A stretch of 64,000 nt of DNA from assembly GCF_000939975.1 (NCBI RefSeq), contig NZ_LK391969.1, positions 3,252,600 through 3,316,599 on the forward strand. Reading direction: 5' to 3'. The translations under genes were made by a program, and so were the position numbers. The stretch comes from Pseudomonas saudimassiliensis. Its GTDB lineage: Bacteria; Pseudomonadota; Gammaproteobacteria; Pseudomonadales; Pseudomonadaceae. Of the stretch, positions 44,269 to 54,527 are shown piece after piece (position 1 is the stretch's first letter; every line of letters begins with the position of its first letter). The notes beneath the pieces are model-generated. The model saw only the letters and a program-made list of their open reading frames with translations, did no database searches and was not told the origin of the DNA.

Positions 44269-44655
44269 ATGGCCAAAGAATACAGTCGTACCCAGCGGGT
44301 GGCCGATCAGATGCAGCGTGAGCTGGCGGTACTGATCCAGCGTGAGGTGCGCGACCCGCGGGTTGGCATGATCACTGTCACCGCCGCAGAAGTCAGCCGC
44401 GATCTGGCCCATGCGAAGATCTTCATTACCCTGATGGGCGAAGCCAGCGATGAGGATATCGCCCTGAACCTGGCTGCCCTGAAGGACGCTGCCGGCTTCC
44501 TGCGCGTCCAGCTCGGACGGGTAATGAAGCTGCGCAGCATTCCGCAGCTGCACTTCCACTACGATGAGAGCGTACGCCGCGGCGTGCATCTGTCTTCCCT
44601 CATCGAGCGTGCGGTCGCGCAGGATCGTCAGCGTTCCGGGGATGATGAGGAGTAG
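44269..44655 (+). CDS. rbfA: RbfA, 30S ribosome-binding factor
   Basis: RbfA is a KH-fold factor for 16S rRNA 5'-end maturation and cold adaptation. The 128-residue protein starts [20 protein letters not shown]. Conserved features are [28 protein letters not shown] and [15 protein letters not shown]. The ATG at 44269 follows AGAGG; the upstream extension is unconserved. truB begins 2 bases later. Confidence 0.96.
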   Translation: MAKEYSRTQRVADQMQRELAVLIQREVRDPRVGMITVTAAEVSRDLAHAKIFITLMGEASDEDIALNLAALKDAAGFLRVQLGRVMKLRSIPQLHFHYDESVRRGVHLSSLIERAVAQDRQRSGDDEE

Positions 44656-44657
44656 TC

Positions 44658-45578
44658 GTGTCGGCACCACGTAGCAAGCGTCGTGATATCGACGGCGTAC
44701 TGATTTTCGACAAGCCCCTGGGCATGACCTCCAATGCCGCCTTGCAGAAGGTGCGCTGGTTGTTCAACGCCAGCAAGGGCGGTCACACCGGAAGCCTGGA
44801 CCCGCTGGCCAGTGGCGTATTGCCGCTGTGCCTGGGCGAGGCGACCAAGTTTTCCCAGTATCTGCTCGATGCCGACAAGGTGTATGTCACCGAAGCACGG
44901 CTGGGCATGACCACCACCACCGGTGACGCTGAAGGCGAGGTGCTGGAAATGAAGCCCTGCCAGGTGACCCTGGCTGAGGTGGAAGCGCTGCTGCCGCGCT
45001 TTACCGGCGATATCCAGCAGGTCCCCCCCATGTACTCGGCGCTCAAGCATGAAGGCCAGCCGCTGTACAAGCTGGCCCGGGCCGGGGAAACAGTGGAGCG
45101 CAAGCCCCGATCTGTTACCATAAGCCAGCTGACGCTGCTGGGGCTTGAGGGTGATCGGCTGCGCCTCGAAGTGCATTGCAGCAAGGGCACCTACATTCGC
45201 ACGCTGGTGGAGGATCTGGGCGCTGCACTGGGGTGCGGTGCCCACGTCTCGGAGCTGCGGCGGATTGGCGCCGGGCCCTTTGATCTGAGTCAGGCGGTGA
45301 CCCTGGAGACCCTTGAGGCGCTGCATGCCGAAGGCGGCGCCGGGGCGCTGGATCAGCTGCTGCTGCCGATCGACAGTGGCCTGGCGGATTGGCCGGTAGT
45401 CAGCCTGACTGAGCAGACCGCGTTCTATCTCAACCATGGGCAGGCGGTGCGGGTTCCTGGTAGTCCGGCCTTCGGTATGGTCCGGCTGCGGGACCACGAA
45501 GATCGCTTTATCGGTATTGGCGAGATGACCGACGACGCGCGGGTGGCCCCCAAACGCTTGATGCGTTTCAACGGTTGA
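44658..45578 (+). CDS. truB: TruB, tRNA pseudouridine-55 synthase
   Basis: TruB makes the universal pseudouridine 55 in tRNA T loops. The 306-residue protein begins at a GTG preceded by GAGGAG. The catalytic Asp48 is in [13 protein letters not shown], with further motifs [18 protein letters not shown] and the RNA-binding block [14 protein letters not shown]. The C-terminal PUA-like domain is complete. It is coupled to rbfA (2-base gap). Confidence 0.97.
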   Translation: MSAPRSKRRDIDGVLIFDKPLGMTSNAALQKVRWLFNASKGGHTGSLDPLASGVLPLCLGEATKFSQYLLDADKVYVTEARLGMTTTTGDAEGEVLEMKPCQVTLAEVEALLPRFTGDIQQVPPMYSALKHEGQPLYKLARAGETVERKPRSVTISQLTLLGLEGDRLRLEVHCSKGTYIRTLVEDLGAALGCGAHVSELRRIGAGPFDLSQAVTLETLEALHAEGGAGALDQLLLPIDSGLADWPVVSLTEQTAFYLNHGQAVRVPGSPAFGMVRLRDHEDRFIGIGEMTDDARVAPKRLMRFNG

Positions 45579-45587
45579 ATGATTTTT

Positions 45588-45608
45588 GCAGACGTGGATC
45601 ACGTCTGC
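45588..45608 (+). other. Hairpin between truB and rpsO
   Basis: GCAGACGTG, loop GAT, CACGTCTGC is a 9-bp perfect stem 9 bases after the truB stop, without a T tract after it. It may be a processing site or a weak terminator. The following 115 bases form the rpsO leader, where S15 autoregulates in relatives. Confidence 0.45.
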
Positions 45609-45723
45609 CGGTAGTTGACCCATCAGGGTCGCAACGAGGGTGGCTGTCAACAGGCGCGGTCATTGCTCGATTTAAAACACGGAACCCGAGGTTCCGGCCT
45701 GTTACCTCAGAGGAATAGCTGTC

Positions 45724-45993
45724 ATGGCACTGAGCGTTGAAGAAAAAGCTGCAATCGTATCCGAGTATGCACGTGGTGAAGGTGATACCGGTTCTCCTGA
45801 AGTCCAGGTAGCTCTGTTGACTGCCAACATCAACAAGCTGCAGGGTCACTTCAAGGACAACAAGAAGGACCACCACTCCCGTCGTGGCCTGATCCGCATG
45901 GTCAACCAGCGTCGTAAGCTGCTGGATTACCTGAAAAGCAAGGATCTGGGCCGCTACAGCAGCTTGATCAGCAGTCTGGGTCTGCGTCGCTAA
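45724..45993 (+). CDS. rpsO: Ribosomal protein S15
   Basis: S15 is an early 16S rRNA-binding protein and autoregulates its mRNA in E. coli. The 89 residues show the family sequence, including [40 protein letters not shown] and the end [20 protein letters not shown] precedes the ATG. rpsO-pnp order is conserved. Confidence 0.98.
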   Translation: MALSVEEKAAIVSEYARGEGDTGSPEVQVALLTANINKLQGHFKDNKKDHHSRRGLIRMVNQRRKLLDYLKSKDLGRYSSLISSLGLRR

Positions 45994-46014
45994 GACCAGC
46001 CCCGTTTGGACATG

Positions 46015-46033
46015 GCCGGGTCCGAATCCCGGC
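46015..46033 (+). promoter_or_regulatory. Hairpin in the rpsO-pnp leader
   Basis: GCCGGG, loop TCCGAAT, CCCGGC, extended by weaker flanking pairs, precedes the pnp GTG by 46 bases. In E. coli an RNase III-cut hairpin at this place mediates PNPase autoregulation; an equivalent role here is inferred from position. Confidence 0.45.
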
Positions 46034-46079
46034 TGTGCCCAGAGTTTCCCCAAAGGCAAAAACAGAGAGAGAAGACACC

Positions 46080-48188
46080 GTGAAACCGGTTATCAAACAA
46101 TTTAAATTGGGCAACAACACCGTTACCCTGGAAACCGGTCGCATCGCGCGCCAGGCTTCCGGTGCGGTACTGGTCAGCATTGATGATGCAGTCAGCGTTC
46201 TGGTCACCGTGGTAGGCGCAAAGACCGCCGACGCCGGTCGCGACTTCTTCCCTCTGTCTGTGCACTACATCGAGAAAACCTACGCGGCAGGCCGCATTCC
46301 CGGTGGTTTCTTCAAGCGTGAAGGCCGTCCCACCGAGAAGGAAACCCTGACCTCGCGCCTGATCGACCGCCCGATCCGCCCGCTGTTCGCCGAAGGCTTC
46401 ATGAATGAAGTCCAGGTGGTCTGCACCGTGGTGTCCACCGACAAGACCACCGATCCGGATATTGCCGCGATGATCGGCACCTCCGCCGCGCTGGCCATCT
46501 CCGGCATTCCGTTCGACGGCCCGATCGCCGGTGCCCGCGTTGGCTTCGACGACGTGGCTGGCTACGTGCTGAACCCGACCTACGAGCAGCTGAAGACCTC
46601 GCGTCTGGACATGGTTGTCGCCGGTACCGAAGACGCCGTGCTGATGGTGGAATCCGAAGCGCAGGAACTGACCGAAGACCAGATGCTGGGCGCGGTACTC
46701 TTTGCCCACATGGAGTTCCAGCCGGCCATCGACGCCATCAAGGAACTGGCCGCTGAAGCGGGCAAGCCGGCGTGGGACTGGCAGCCAGCGCCGGAAAACA
46801 CCGTACTGCTGGATGCCATCAAGGCCCAGTTCGGTGCCGGTATCAGCGAAGCCTATACCATCACCCACAAGCAGTCGCGCTATACCCGCCTGGGCGAGCT
46901 GCGTGACGCTGCGGTCGCTGCCCTGGCGGGCGACGAAGAAGGCCAGCCTTCTGCAGGTGAAGTGAAGGAAGCCTTTGGCGAAATCGAATACCGCACCGTG
47001 CGCGAGAGCATTGTCAACGGCAATCCGCGTATCGATGGCCGTGACACCAAGACCGTCCGTCCGCTGAACATCGAAGTCGGCGTACTGGACCGCACCCACG
47101 GTTCCTCGCTGTTCACCCGTGGCGAAACCCAGGCGCTGGTCGTGACCACGCTGGGTACCGCCCGTGACGCGCAGCTGCTGGACACCCTGGAAGGCGAGAA
47201 GAAAGATCCCTTCATGTTCCACTACAACTTCCCTCCCTATTCGGTGGGCGAGTGTGGTCGCATGGGTGGTACCGGTCGCCGTGAAATCGGCCATGGTCGT
47301 CTGGCCCGTCGTGGCATCCAGGCCGTGATGCCCGATATGGACCAGTTCCCCTACAGCATCCGCGTGGTCTCGGAAATCACCGAATCCAACGGTTCCAGCT
47401 CCATGGCCTCGGTCTGTGGCGCGTCGCTGGCCCTGATGGACGCCGGTGTGCCGCTGAAGGCGCCGGTAGCCGGTATCGCCATGGGTCTGGTCAAGGAAGG
47501 CGAGAAGTTTGCCGTACTGACCGACATCCTGGGTGACGAAGACCACCTGGGCGATATGGACTTCAAGGTAGCCGGTACCGAGAAGGGTGTTACCGCTCTG
47601 CAGATGGACATCAAGATCAAGGGCATCACTGAAGAGATCATGGAGCTGGCCCTGCACCAGGCCCATGATGCTCGTCTGCACATCCTCAAGCAGATGAACG
47701 AAGTGCTGCCGGCGTCGCGCAAGGAGCTGTCCGCCAACGCACCGACCATGATCAGCATGAAGATCGACTCCGACAAGATCCGTGACGTGATCGGCAAGGG
47801 TGGCGCGACCATCCGCGGTATCTGCGAAGAGACCGGCGCCTCCATCGACATCACCGACGACGGCACCGTGAAGATCTTCGCCGCTAGCAAGGACGCCGCC
47901 AACGCTGCCAAGGCACGGGTTGACGGTATCACCGCTGAAGCGGAGATCGGCAAGGTCTACACCGGCAAGGTCGAGCGGATTGTCGACTTCGGCGCCTTCG
48001 TCAGCATCCTGCCCGGCAAGGACGGTCTGGTACACATCTCGCAAATCGCCAACCAGCGGATCGAGAAGGTCACCGACGTGCTGCAGGAAGGCCAGGAAGT
48101 GAAGGTGCTGGTACTGGACGTGGACAACCGCGGCCGGATCAAGCTGTCCATGAAGGATGTGGAAGCGGCTGAAAACAGCGGCGTCTGA
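46080..48188 (+). CDS. pnp: Polynucleotide phosphorylase
   Basis: PNPase degrades RNA 3'-5' phosphorolytically and is part of the degradosome. From the GTG at 46080 the protein has 702 residues, (M)[24 protein letters not shown] in two blocks matching Pseudomonas PNPase; an upstream ATG at 46035 adds unconserved residues. It contains two RNase PH domains, a helical insert, a KH domain with [18 protein letters not shown] and an S1 domain ([21 protein letters not shown]). GAGAGAGAAG serves as SD. A strong terminator follows. Confidence 0.98.
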   Translation: MKPVIKQFKLGNNTVTLETGRIARQASGAVLVSIDDAVSVLVTVVGAKTADAGRDFFPLSVHYIEKTYAAGRIPGGFFKREGRPTEKETLTSRLIDRPIRPLFAEGFMNEVQVVCTVVSTDKTTDPDIAAMIGTSAALAISGIPFDGPIAGARVGFDDVAGYVLNPTYEQLKTSRLDMVVAGTEDAVLMVESEAQELTEDQMLGAVLFAHMEFQPAIDAIKELAAEAGKPAWDWQPAPENTVLLDAIKAQFGAGISEAYTITHKQSRYTRLGELRDAAVAALAGDEEGQPSAGEVKEAFGEIEYRTVRESIVNGNPRIDGRDTKTVRPLNIEVGVLDRTHGSSLFTRGETQALVVTTLGTARDAQLLDTLEGEKKDPFMFHYNFPPYSVGECGRMGGTGRREIGHGRLARRGIQAVMPDMDQFPYSIRVVSEITESNGSSSMASVCGASLALMDAGVPLKAPVAGIAMGLVKEGEKFAVLTDILGDEDHLGDMDFKVAGTEKGVTALQMDIKIKGITEEIMELALHQAHDARLHILKQMNEVLPASRKELSANAPTMISMKIDSDKIRDVIGKGGATIRGICEETGASIDITDDGTVKIFAASKDAANAAKARVDGITAEAEIGKVYTGKVERIVDFGAFVSILPGKDGLVHISQIANQRIEKVTDVLQEGQEVKVLVLDVDNRGRIKLSMKDVEAAENSGV

Positions 48189-48223
48189 TTGCTGTCGCAC
48201 CGCCTTCGCGCAGTGCAATAAAG

Positions 48224-48250
48224 AACCCCGGCCTGGTGCCGGGGTTTTTT
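48224..48250 (+). terminator. Intrinsic terminator after pnp
   Basis: AACCCCGGC, loop CTGGT, GCCGGGGTT followed by TTTT; the T run is six bases. A perfect 9-bp stem 35 bases after pnp ends the long rimP-to-pnp transcript. Confidence 0.93.
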
Positions 48251-48263
48251 GTTTGCGGCCATG

Positions 48264-48746
48264 CTACTGGTCGGTGCGGTTATCCGGTTCGCTGGCGGGG
48301 TCGGCCGTCAGGTTGCGGTCAGTTGCCGTTTCCGGCTCCAGGGGATCGGTGGGATCACCGTCCCAGGGTTTGCCGTCCAGCGGCTTCACCCGCCCCAGTT
48401 CTGCCTCATCCAGGCCGTAGCGGCCGCCGGCACCGGCCTTGCCTACCTCGGTGAGTTCGGTATCCAGGGCGGTATCGGGCGTGCTGGCCTCCTCGGCGGA
48501 ACGTGATCCATCATCCGGGTTCAGCGTTTCCGGGGTAGCATCATCGGCGGTCGGGCCATGCCCTGGCATAGAGGCCTCGGTCAGGCCGCCTTCCTCCGCC
48601 CGCTCTGCCGATTCGGCCCGGGACGGCACGTTGCCGACGGGCCCCATGGGGCGATCATCGGGCGCTTCGCGATAGTCTTCCTCGACCCGCCGTCTGGCAG
48701 CTTCGGTAAGGGCCCGCTCATCCGGCTCGTGTTGATCGTCGCTCAT
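48264..48746 (-). CDS. Acidic, probably disordered protein of unknown function
   Basis: The 160-residue product is rich in Asp, Glu, Pro and Thr with almost no hydrophobic runs, and I recognise no domain. Its N-terminus (MSDDQHEPDERALTEAARRR) has a short helix-forming basic patch, then repeated AEE/PDD/TE words; one motif PMGPVGNVPSRAESAERAEEG stands out. I chose the ATG at 48746 because GGAGG ends 5 bases before it. A GTG two codons earlier abuts the SD and is unlikely. The excellent SD argues for a real gene. Context (two small stress-type genes next door) hints at stress or desiccation, no more. Confidence 0.65.
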   Translation of the reverse strand: MSDDQHEPDERALTEAARRRVEEDYREAPDDRPMGPVGNVPSRAESAERAEEGGLTEASMPGHGPTADDATPETLNPDDGSRSAEEASTPDTALDTELTEVGKAGAGGRYGLDEAELGRVKPLDGKPWDGDPTDPLEPETATDRNLTADPASEPDNRTDQ

Positions 48747-48871
48747 ATTCACCTCCGCTTATCTGTCTTTCAGTTGACGCCGGAGGGGGGCAAAAGATTC
48801 CATGTTTGCGTCCGTCTGCTGCGCCGAACCCATTGTCTATACTGCCCAGACACAGCCACGAGGGGAGTGCC

Positions 48872-49237
48872 ATGTTCCAGGTAATGCGTAGCGGTAACGG
48901 GCGTCTTGAACTGGACGTTTCCGGCAAGCTAGACAGTGATGGTATGCGCCGCGGCCTGCGTGAACTCTTTACCCAGGCCCATGGTGTTCAGCATGGTCAG
49001 TTGCTGATCCGGGTCGGCGATATCGACCTGCCGACCCCGGGGGCGATTGCTGTGGAGCTGTCCTATCTGCCCCAGCTATTGCGGCTGGTGCGCCAGTTTG
49101 ACCGGTGCGCGGTGATCAGCGGTCGGGAATGGATCCGCAGGATGGGTGAGATCGAAGGAGCCATGCTCCCGGGGATGGAAGTCAGGTCATTTCGCCCCGA
49201 GCGGGAGGCCGATGCGCTGGCCTGGCTCGGGGGTTGA
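48872..49237 (+). CDS. SpoIIAA/STAS-like domain protein
   Basis: The 121-residue product resembles the SpoIIAA-like (STAS/SEC14-like) family: MFQVMRSGNGRLELDVSGKLDSDG, then alternating beta strands and helices, with GMEVRSFRPEREADALAWL at the end as in that family. Function is unknown; such domains often bind lipids or nucleotides. GGGGAG lies before the ATG at 48872. Its stop is directly adjacent to the stop of the convergent next gene. Confidence 0.7.
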   Translation: MFQVMRSGNGRLELDVSGKLDSDGMRRGLRELFTQAHGVQHGQLLIRVGDIDLPTPGAIAVELSYLPQLLRLVRQFDRCAVISGREWIRRMGEIEGAMLPGMEVRSFRPEREADALAWLGG

Positions 49238-49807
49238 TCACACGCGCTGGACGATTGCCCGCGGATTGAAGTCCCGCCATTCGCCGCCGCTAAGCTCGCC
49301 CTCGGCATGTTCCACATCCGCCGCCCCAGCGGCCCTGAGGGTATCGATCGCCCGCTGGCGCGACTGCTCATCCACCCGTACGGCAACGAACATGCCGGCC
49401 ATGCGCTCTGTGACCTCGGGCTGCGCGGCGGATGGCTTGCCGGTTTGTTCGTCGACCTCGGAAGTCTGGTCGGTATTGCTCACAGCACCGACCAGCGAGC
49501 CAGTGTAGGCGCCCAGCCCGGCGCCGATGGCAATGCCCGCCGGGCCGATGATCGGTGTGGCGGCGGCCCCGGCTACTGCACCGATGGCTGCGCCAACGCC
49601 GCCGGTCTTGGCAGCTCCCGGGCCGGATTTGTGGGCCCCGGGTGACTCTTCAACATCGCCGCCGATCGGGTAGAGATCGTGCTGGCCATTGGGATTGAGA
49701 TAAAAGGCCACCAGGCCGTCGCGGGGGAAACCCGCACGCTGTAGCGCCGCCAGCGCGGCATCCGCCTGGTCCTGGGTGTCGAATCGTCCCGCAATGATGG
49801 TATGCAT
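49238..49807 (-). CDS. Glycine-zipper stress-related protein (YflT-like N-terminus)
   Basis: The 189-residue protein starts MHTIIAGRFDTQDQADAALAALQRAGF, the ferredoxin-like strand-helix of general-stress 17M/YflT-type proteins. A glycine-zipper hairpin follows (GGVGAAIGAVAGAAATPIIGPAGIA, then IGAGLGAYTGSLVGAVS; about 69-107), able to insert in membranes, and then a second RAGMFVAVRVDEQSRQRAIDTLRAAGA strand-helix repeat. The function is not established. It is likely an envelope or osmotic-stress protein. Start ATG lies after GGGCGAG. Confidence 0.72.
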   Translation of the reverse strand: MHTIIAGRFDTQDQADAALAALQRAGFPRDGLVAFYLNPNGQHDLYPIGGDVEESPGAHKSGPGAAKTGGVGAAIGAVAGAAATPIIGPAGIAIGAGLGAYTGSLVGAVSNTDQTSEVDEQTGKPSAAQPEVTERMAGMFVAVRVDEQSRQRAIDTLRAAGAADVEHAEGELSGGEWRDFNPRAIVQRV

Positions 49808-49859
49808 GAACTCGCCCTTCGAAGGTGCTGGTCCTCACAGCGTAGCAAGCAGAACAGGA

Positions 49860-50573
49860 TCAAACCAAGCGGCTGGCCGGCGAGGTGACGCTGGCAATTT
49901 CGGCTGCGGTGAGGGGCCGATACTGGCCGGGCGGGAGTCTCGGGTCCAGCTCGATGCGGCCCATGCGTTCCCGATGCAGTGATGTCACCCGGTTGCCGAC
50001 CGCGTGAAACATGCGCTTGACCTGGTGATGACGGCCCTCGTGAATGGTCAGACGGGCCAGGCAGGGGCCGAGCTGCTGTAGCTGAGCCGGGGAGGTATCG
50101 ACCGCTTCGCGTGCCAGATGCACACCCTGGGCAAAACGTTGCGCGGCCTGCTCGGCGACCGGCTCAGCGGTGCCGACCAGATAGACCTTAGGAATGCGCT
50201 GCCCGGGCTCGGTCAGATGCCGAGACCAGAGGCCATCGTTGGTCAGGATCAGCAGACCGGTGGTGCTGCGATCCAGGCGGCCGGCGATGTGCAGCTGCGG
50301 GCGCAGCGCGGGGGCAAAGAACTCCAATACAGTAGGGTGGACCGGGTCGCAGGTAGCGCTGAGGTAGCCGGCCGGCTTGTGCAACATGAAGAACAGCGCT
50401 TCACGCTGCTGCAGCAGCTGTTCATCCAGCTGCACAGTGGCAAAGCGGTCGATCTCCTGGCGGCCATCGCGCATGACCTGGGCGTCGACGCGCACCCGGC
50501 CGCAAGCGATCAACCGGCGGGCGGTCTGTTGGCTGTGTTCAGTATGTTTGGCAATGAATCGGTCGAGGCGCAT
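49860..50573 (-). CDS. rsuA: RsuA-type 16S rRNA pseudouridine synthase
   Basis: The 237-residue protein has an N-terminal S4 RNA-binding domain (MRLDRFIAKHTEHSQQTARRL then GRVRVDAQV) and a pseudouridine synthase domain with catalytic Asp in AGRLDRSTTGLLILTNDG and the block EGRHHQVKRMFHAVGNRV. RsuA of E. coli modifies U516 of 16S rRNA. The related RluE/RluF subfamily cannot be entirely excluded, but length and the S4 domain fit RsuA. Divergent from thpR by 45 bases. Confidence 0.9.
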   Translation of the reverse strand: MRLDRFIAKHTEHSQQTARRLIACGRVRVDAQVMRDGRQEIDRFATVQLDEQLLQQREALFFMLHKPAGYLSATCDPVHPTVLEFFAPALRPQLHIAGRLDRSTTGLLILTNDGLWSRHLTEPGQRIPKVYLVGTAEPVAEQAAQRFAQGVHLAREAVDTSPAQLQQLGPCLARLTIHEGRHHQVKRMFHAVGNRVTSLHRERMGRIELDPRLPPGQYRPLTAAEIASVTSPASRLV

Positions 50574-50618
50574 GGGCGTTATTATAAGGGCTTACCAGGT
50601 AGGTTGACCGGAGTATCC

Positions 50619-51149
50619 ATGCTGCGACTCTTTGTAGGTATCGAATTGCCGGAATCAGTACGGCAGGCACTGTCCCTGGTGCGCGAGGAGCACCCTGCGG
50701 CGCGCTGGCATGGACCGGAGCAGCTGCACCTGACCCTGAACTTCATCGGGTCGGTAGCGCCACAGGTGGCCGAGCAGATGGCCAGGGCGCTGGAGGCGGC
50801 GCCCGGCCCGGCGTTTGCGCTGCAGGTTGAGGGGGTGGGGTATTTCGGCTCGCCAGAGCAGCCGCGGATCTTCTGGGCGGGGGTAGCCGAATCATCGCCG
50901 CTGCGCGTGTTGCAGAGGAACCTGGAGACGCGGCTGCTGCCGCTCGGGTTGATGCCTGATGAACGGCCCTATGCGCCGCATATCACCCTGGCGCGGGTGC
51001 GGCAGGGCATACCTCTGCAAGCCTGGTTGCAGCGGTATGCTCAGCTGTCATTGCCGGCTTTCCCGGTTGAGCACATCTGCCTGTACGTCAGCCGTGGCGG
51101 CGCCCAGAGCGTGCACTACGAAGTGCTGCAGCGCTTTGCCCTGGTGTGA
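50619..51149 (+). CDS. thpR: ThpR/LigT, RNA 2',3'-cyclic phosphodiesterase
   Basis: The 176-residue 2H phosphoesterase has both HxTx motifs: HLTLNFIG (near residue 41) and HITLARV (near 122). Relatives open 2',3'-cyclic phosphates and have a reversible 2'-5' RNA ligase activity in vitro. The ATG at 50619 (MLRLFVGIELPESV) follows CCGGAGTATC; the longer frame upstream runs antisense in rsuA and is not real. It converges with the thiolase gene (7-base gap). Confidence 0.92.
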   Translation: MLRLFVGIELPESVRQALSLVREEHPAARWHGPEQLHLTLNFIGSVAPQVAEQMARALEAAPGPAFALQVEGVGYFGSPEQPRIFWAGVAESSPLRVLQRNLETRLLPLGLMPDERPYAPHITLARVRQGIPLQAWLQRYAQLSLPAFPVEHICLYVSRGGAQSVHYEVLQRFALV

Positions 51150-51156
51150 CCCCGGT

Positions 51157-52338
51157 TCAGTCCCGGGCGAGCGCCAGGGCCACACCCTGACCGCCGCCGA
51201 TACAGAGCGTAGCCAGTCCCTTGCGCGCCTCCCGGCGTTGCATTTCATGCAGCAGCGTCACCAGTACCCGGCAGCCGGACGCGCCGATGGGATGCCCCAG
51301 GGCGATGGCGCCGCCGTTGACGTTGACCTTGTCCATATCCCAGCGTAGCTCACTGGCCACGGCCATGGCCTGGGCGGCAAACGCCTCGTTGGCTTCAACC
51401 AGGTCCAGCTCCTCGACTTTCCAGCCAGCCTTGCTTAGGCAGCGCTGGGTCGCGCTCACCGGACCAATGCCCATCACCGCCGGGTCCACGCCGGAGCTGG
51501 CGCAGGCAGCAATACGCGCCAGTACCGGTAGCCCCAACTCCCGGGCCTTGTCAGCGCTCATCAGCATAACTACTGCTGCGCCGTCGTTGAGGCTGGAGGC
51601 GTTGCCGGCAGTAACGGTGCCATCCTGCTTGAACGCCGGGCGCAGCCGGCCCAGGGATTCCAGGGTGGTGGCCGCCCGGGGTTGTTCGTCCTGGTCGATG
51701 CTCAGCGCATCGCCCTTGCGTTGGGGGATGACCACCGGGGTGATTTCTGCGGCGAAGCGACCGGCAGCCTGGGCGGCGGCGGCTTTCTGTTGAGAGGCGA
51801 GGGCGAAGGCGTCCTGCTGCTGGCGGCTGAGATCGTAACGCGCCGCCAGGTTTTCCGCAGTGATGCCCATGTGGTAGTCATTGAAGGCGTCCCACAGTCC
51901 GTCATGGATCATGCTGTCGATCAGCTGACCATTACCCATGCGCTGGCCGGTCCGGGAGGTCGGCAGCAGATGGGGTGAGCGGCTCATGGATTCCTGGCCG
52001 CCGGCGATCATGATCTCGGCATCACCGCAGCGGATGGCCTGGGCCGCCAGGTGCACGGCCTTGAGCCCGGAACCACAGACCTTGTTGATATTCAGGGCCG
52101 GCACGCTCGAAGGCAGGCCGGCATGGATGGCCGCCTGGCGGGCGGGGTTCTGCCCGCAGCCCGCCGTCAGCACCTGCCCGAGGATCACCTCGTCGACACT
52201 GGCTGGATCCACGCCGGTCTGGTCGAGCAGGGCACGGATGACCGTGGCGCCGAGCTGATGGGCGGGCACTTCGGCGAACTGGCCACCGAAACTGCCGATG
52301 GCAGTTCGGGTGGCGGCAACAATCACGACCTCTTGCAT
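51157..52338 (-). CDS. Acetyl-CoA C-acetyltransferase (thiolase, AtoB/PhaA type)
   Basis: The 393-residue enzyme condenses two acetyl-CoA to acetoacetyl-CoA or the reverse. The acyl-enzyme Cys88 is in [13 protein letters not shown], the catalytic His in [12 protein letters not shown] and the second Cys in CIGGGQG. Length and the start [19 protein letters not shown] match the biosynthetic type. It could serve ketone body, polyhydroxybutyrate or amino acid pathways; neither phaB/phaC nor a CoA transferase is in the window. It lies 65 bases after acs on the same strand. Confidence 0.93.
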   Translation of the reverse strand: MQEVVIVAATRTAIGSFGGQFAEVPAHQLGATVIRALLDQTGVDPASVDEVILGQVLTAGCGQNPARQAAIHAGLPSSVPALNINKVCGSGLKAVHLAAQAIRCGDAEIMIAGGQESMSRSPHLLPTSRTGQRMGNGQLIDSMIHDGLWDAFNDYHMGITAENLAARYDLSRQQQDAFALASQQKAAAAQAAGRFAAEITPVVIPQRKGDALSIDQDEQPRAATTLESLGRLRPAFKQDGTVTAGNASSLNDGAAVVMLMSADKARELGLPVLARIAACASSGVDPAVMGIGPVSATQRCLSKAGWKVEELDLVEANEAFAAQAMAVASELRWDMDKVNVNGGAIALGHPIGASGCRVLVTLLHEMQRREARKGLATLCIGGGQGVALALARD

Positions 52339-52403
52339 GGATAACTTCCTCAGCTTCTATCCGGAACAGCTGCAAGGATAGAGACCTCTGCCCGGCGCAA
52401 CAA

Positions 52404-54350
52404 CTATCCCTTGGGCCCATTCAGCCGATGGGCGATCAATTCCTCGACCACCGAGGGATCGGCGAGCGTGGACGTGTCGCCCAGGGTATCCAGCTCATCG
52501 CAGGCGATTTTGCGCAGAATCCGTCGCATGATCTTGCCCGAGCGGGTTTTCGGCAAGCCGGGGGTCCACTGGATGAAGTCGGGCCGGGCAAAGGCCCCCA
52601 CCTGTTCACTGACGTACGCCTTGAGCTCCGCCAGCAGCTCATCGGACGGTGTGACGCCGCGCATCGGCAGCACGTAGGCGTAGATGCACTGGCCCTTGAT
52701 GTCATGGGGGCAACCCACCACGGCCGCCTCGGCCACGGCGTCATGCAGTACCAGGGCGCTTTCGACCTCGGCGGTGCCAATGCGGTGGCCGGAGATATTC
52801 AGCACATCATCCACCCGTCCGGTGATCCAGTAGTAGCCATCCTCGTCGCGGCGAGCCCCGTCACCGGTGAAATAGACGCCCTTGTAGGTACTGAAGTAGG
52901 TGTCGATCAGGCGCTGGTGATCGCCGTAGACGGTACGGATCTGGCTGGGCCAGGAGCGCTTGATCACCAGGTTGCCGTCGGCCGCGCCATGCAGTTCGTT
53001 GCCGTCGTTATCGAACAGGGCCGGCTCCACGCCAAACAGCGGGCGCGTGGCCGAGCCGGGTTTTAGATCATGGGCGCCCGGCAGCGGCGCGATCATGATC
53101 GAGCCGGTCTCGGTCTGCCACCAGGTATCCACGATCGGGCAGCGGGCATCACCTACCACATGGTAATACCACTCCCAGGCTTCGGGGTTGATGGGTTCAC
53201 CCACACTACCGAGCAGGCGCACGCTGGCGCGGGAGGTAGACTTCACCGGCTCGTCACCCAGGGCCATCAAGGCGCGGATAGCGGTCGGCGCGGTATAGAA
53301 GACGTTGACCTGATGCTTGTCGATGATCTGCCAGCAGCGGGAGGCGTCCGGGTAGGTTGGCACACCCTCGAACATCAGGGTGGTGGCGCCGTTGCACAGC
53401 GGGCCGTAGACGATATAGGAGTGGCCGGTCACCCAGCCGACGTCGGCGGTGCACCAGTACACTTCGCCATCGTGGTAGTCGAATACGTAGTGGTGGGTCA
53501 GGGCAGCGCTGAGCAGGTAACCGCCGGTGGTGTGCAGCACGCCCTTGGGCTTGCCGGTGGAGCCGGAGGTGTAGAGGATGAACAGCGGATCTTCACTGTC
53601 CATGGGCTCCGGTGCGCAGTCGGCGCTGACCGCAGCGCAGGCTTCGTGATACCAGACATCCCGATGTTCGTTCCAGGCGACATCGGCGCCGGTGCGCTTG
53701 ACCGTGACCACGGTATGCACGTCCGGGCATTCATTGAGCGCCTTCTCTACATTCTGCTTGAGGGCCACGCTCTTGCCGCCACGCACGCCTTCATCAGCGG
53801 TAATGACCACCCGGCAGTCGGCGTTGAGGATGCGGTCGCGCAGGGCGTCGGGGGAGAAGCCACCGAAGACTACCGAGTGCACGGCACCGATGCGGGCGCA
53901 GGCGAGCATGGCAAAGGCCGCCTCGGGGACCATGGGCATGTACAGGCACACCCGGTCGCCCTTTTTCACCCCGCGGGCCTTGAGGACGTTGGCCAGGCGG
54001 CAGACCTGCTCGTGGAGCTCACGGTAGGTGATGTGGCGGTCCTGGCCGGGGTCGTCGCCCTCCCAGATGATGGCGGTCTGCTCGGCGCGGGTGGGCAGGT
54101 GACGGTCGATGCAGTTGGCGCTGACGTTCAGCTTGCCGTCGATGAACCAGGCGGCTTCGCCACGCTCCATATTGCTTTCGTGCACCTTGCTCCAGGGCTG
54201 CATCCAGTCGATGAAGCGGGTGGCCTGCTCGGCCCAGAAGGTATCCGGGTCGTCGATGGATTGGCGGTACATCCGCTCATAGCCGTCGGCGTCCAGGTGG
54301 GTGTCGCGCTTGGCCGCCTCGGAAACCTTGTGCTGTTCGATCTTGTACAT
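52404..54350 (-). CDS. acs: Acetyl-CoA synthetase (AMP-forming)
   Basis: Acs activates acetate to acetyl-CoA with ATP. The 648-residue protein begins [21 protein letters not shown] chose the ATG at 54350, 9 bases after AGAGGA, over a longer frame. Motifs are [33 protein letters not shown], the hinge [22 protein letters not shown] and [15 protein letters not shown] with the acetylation-regulated Lys606. In P. aeruginosa a second acs is at this locus too, but separated from panC by panD and pgi, which are absent here. Confidence 0.97.
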   Translation of the reverse strand: MYKIEQHKVSEAAKRDTHLDADGYERMYRQSIDDPDTFWAEQATRFIDWMQPWSKVHESNMERGEAAWFIDGKLNVSANCIDRHLPTRAEQTAIIWEGDDPGQDRHITYRELHEQVCRLANVLKARGVKKGDRVCLYMPMVPEAAFAMLACARIGAVHSVVFGGFSPDALRDRILNADCRVVITADEGVRGGKSVALKQNVEKALNECPDVHTVVTVKRTGADVAWNEHRDVWYHEACAAVSADCAPEPMDSEDPLFILYTSGSTGKPKGVLHTTGGYLLSAALTHHYVFDYHDGEVYWCTADVGWVTGHSYIVYGPLCNGATTLMFEGVPTYPDASRCWQIIDKHQVNVFYTAPTAIRALMALGDEPVKSTSRASVRLLGSVGEPINPEAWEWYYHVVGDARCPIVDTWWQTETGSIMIAPLPGAHDLKPGSATRPLFGVEPALFDNDGNELHGAADGNLVIKRSWPSQIRTVYGDHQRLIDTYFSTYKGVYFTGDGARRDEDGYYWITGRVDDVLNISGHRIGTAEVESALVLHDAVAEAAVVGCPHDIKGQCIYAYVLPMRGVTPSDELLAELKAYVSEQVGAFARPDFIQWTPGLPKTRSGKIMRRILRKIACDELDTLGDTSTLADPSVVEELIAHRLNGPKG

Positions 54351-54483
54351 GGGGCATGGTCCTCTGTTGTTATTGTTGACCGCAGTAGCCGGCGCACAGC
54401 CTGACTCTGCTTTATTGGTATGCATCAAGCGTCGACCAGAACGGGGGGCAATTCAACCCTGCTTTGGTCTAAAGGATGCGACT

Positions 54484-54503
54484 GGCCGGGTGAGCACCCG
54501 GCC
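54484..54503. terminator. Hairpin after panC
   Basis: GGCCGGGT, loop GAGC, ACCCGGCC: an 8-bp perfect stem, 25 bases beyond the panC stop. On the minus strand no long T tract follows (a TTT lies 10 bases further). It would separate panBC from acs transcription start. Confidence 0.45.
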
Positions 54504-54527
54504 GGCGGCGGAGGATGGAACTGGCCC

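Noticed and set aside
50118-50618. N-terminal extension of the thpR frame
   Set aside because: It is antisense to rsuA, and the conserved MLRLFVGIELP start with an SD is at 50619.
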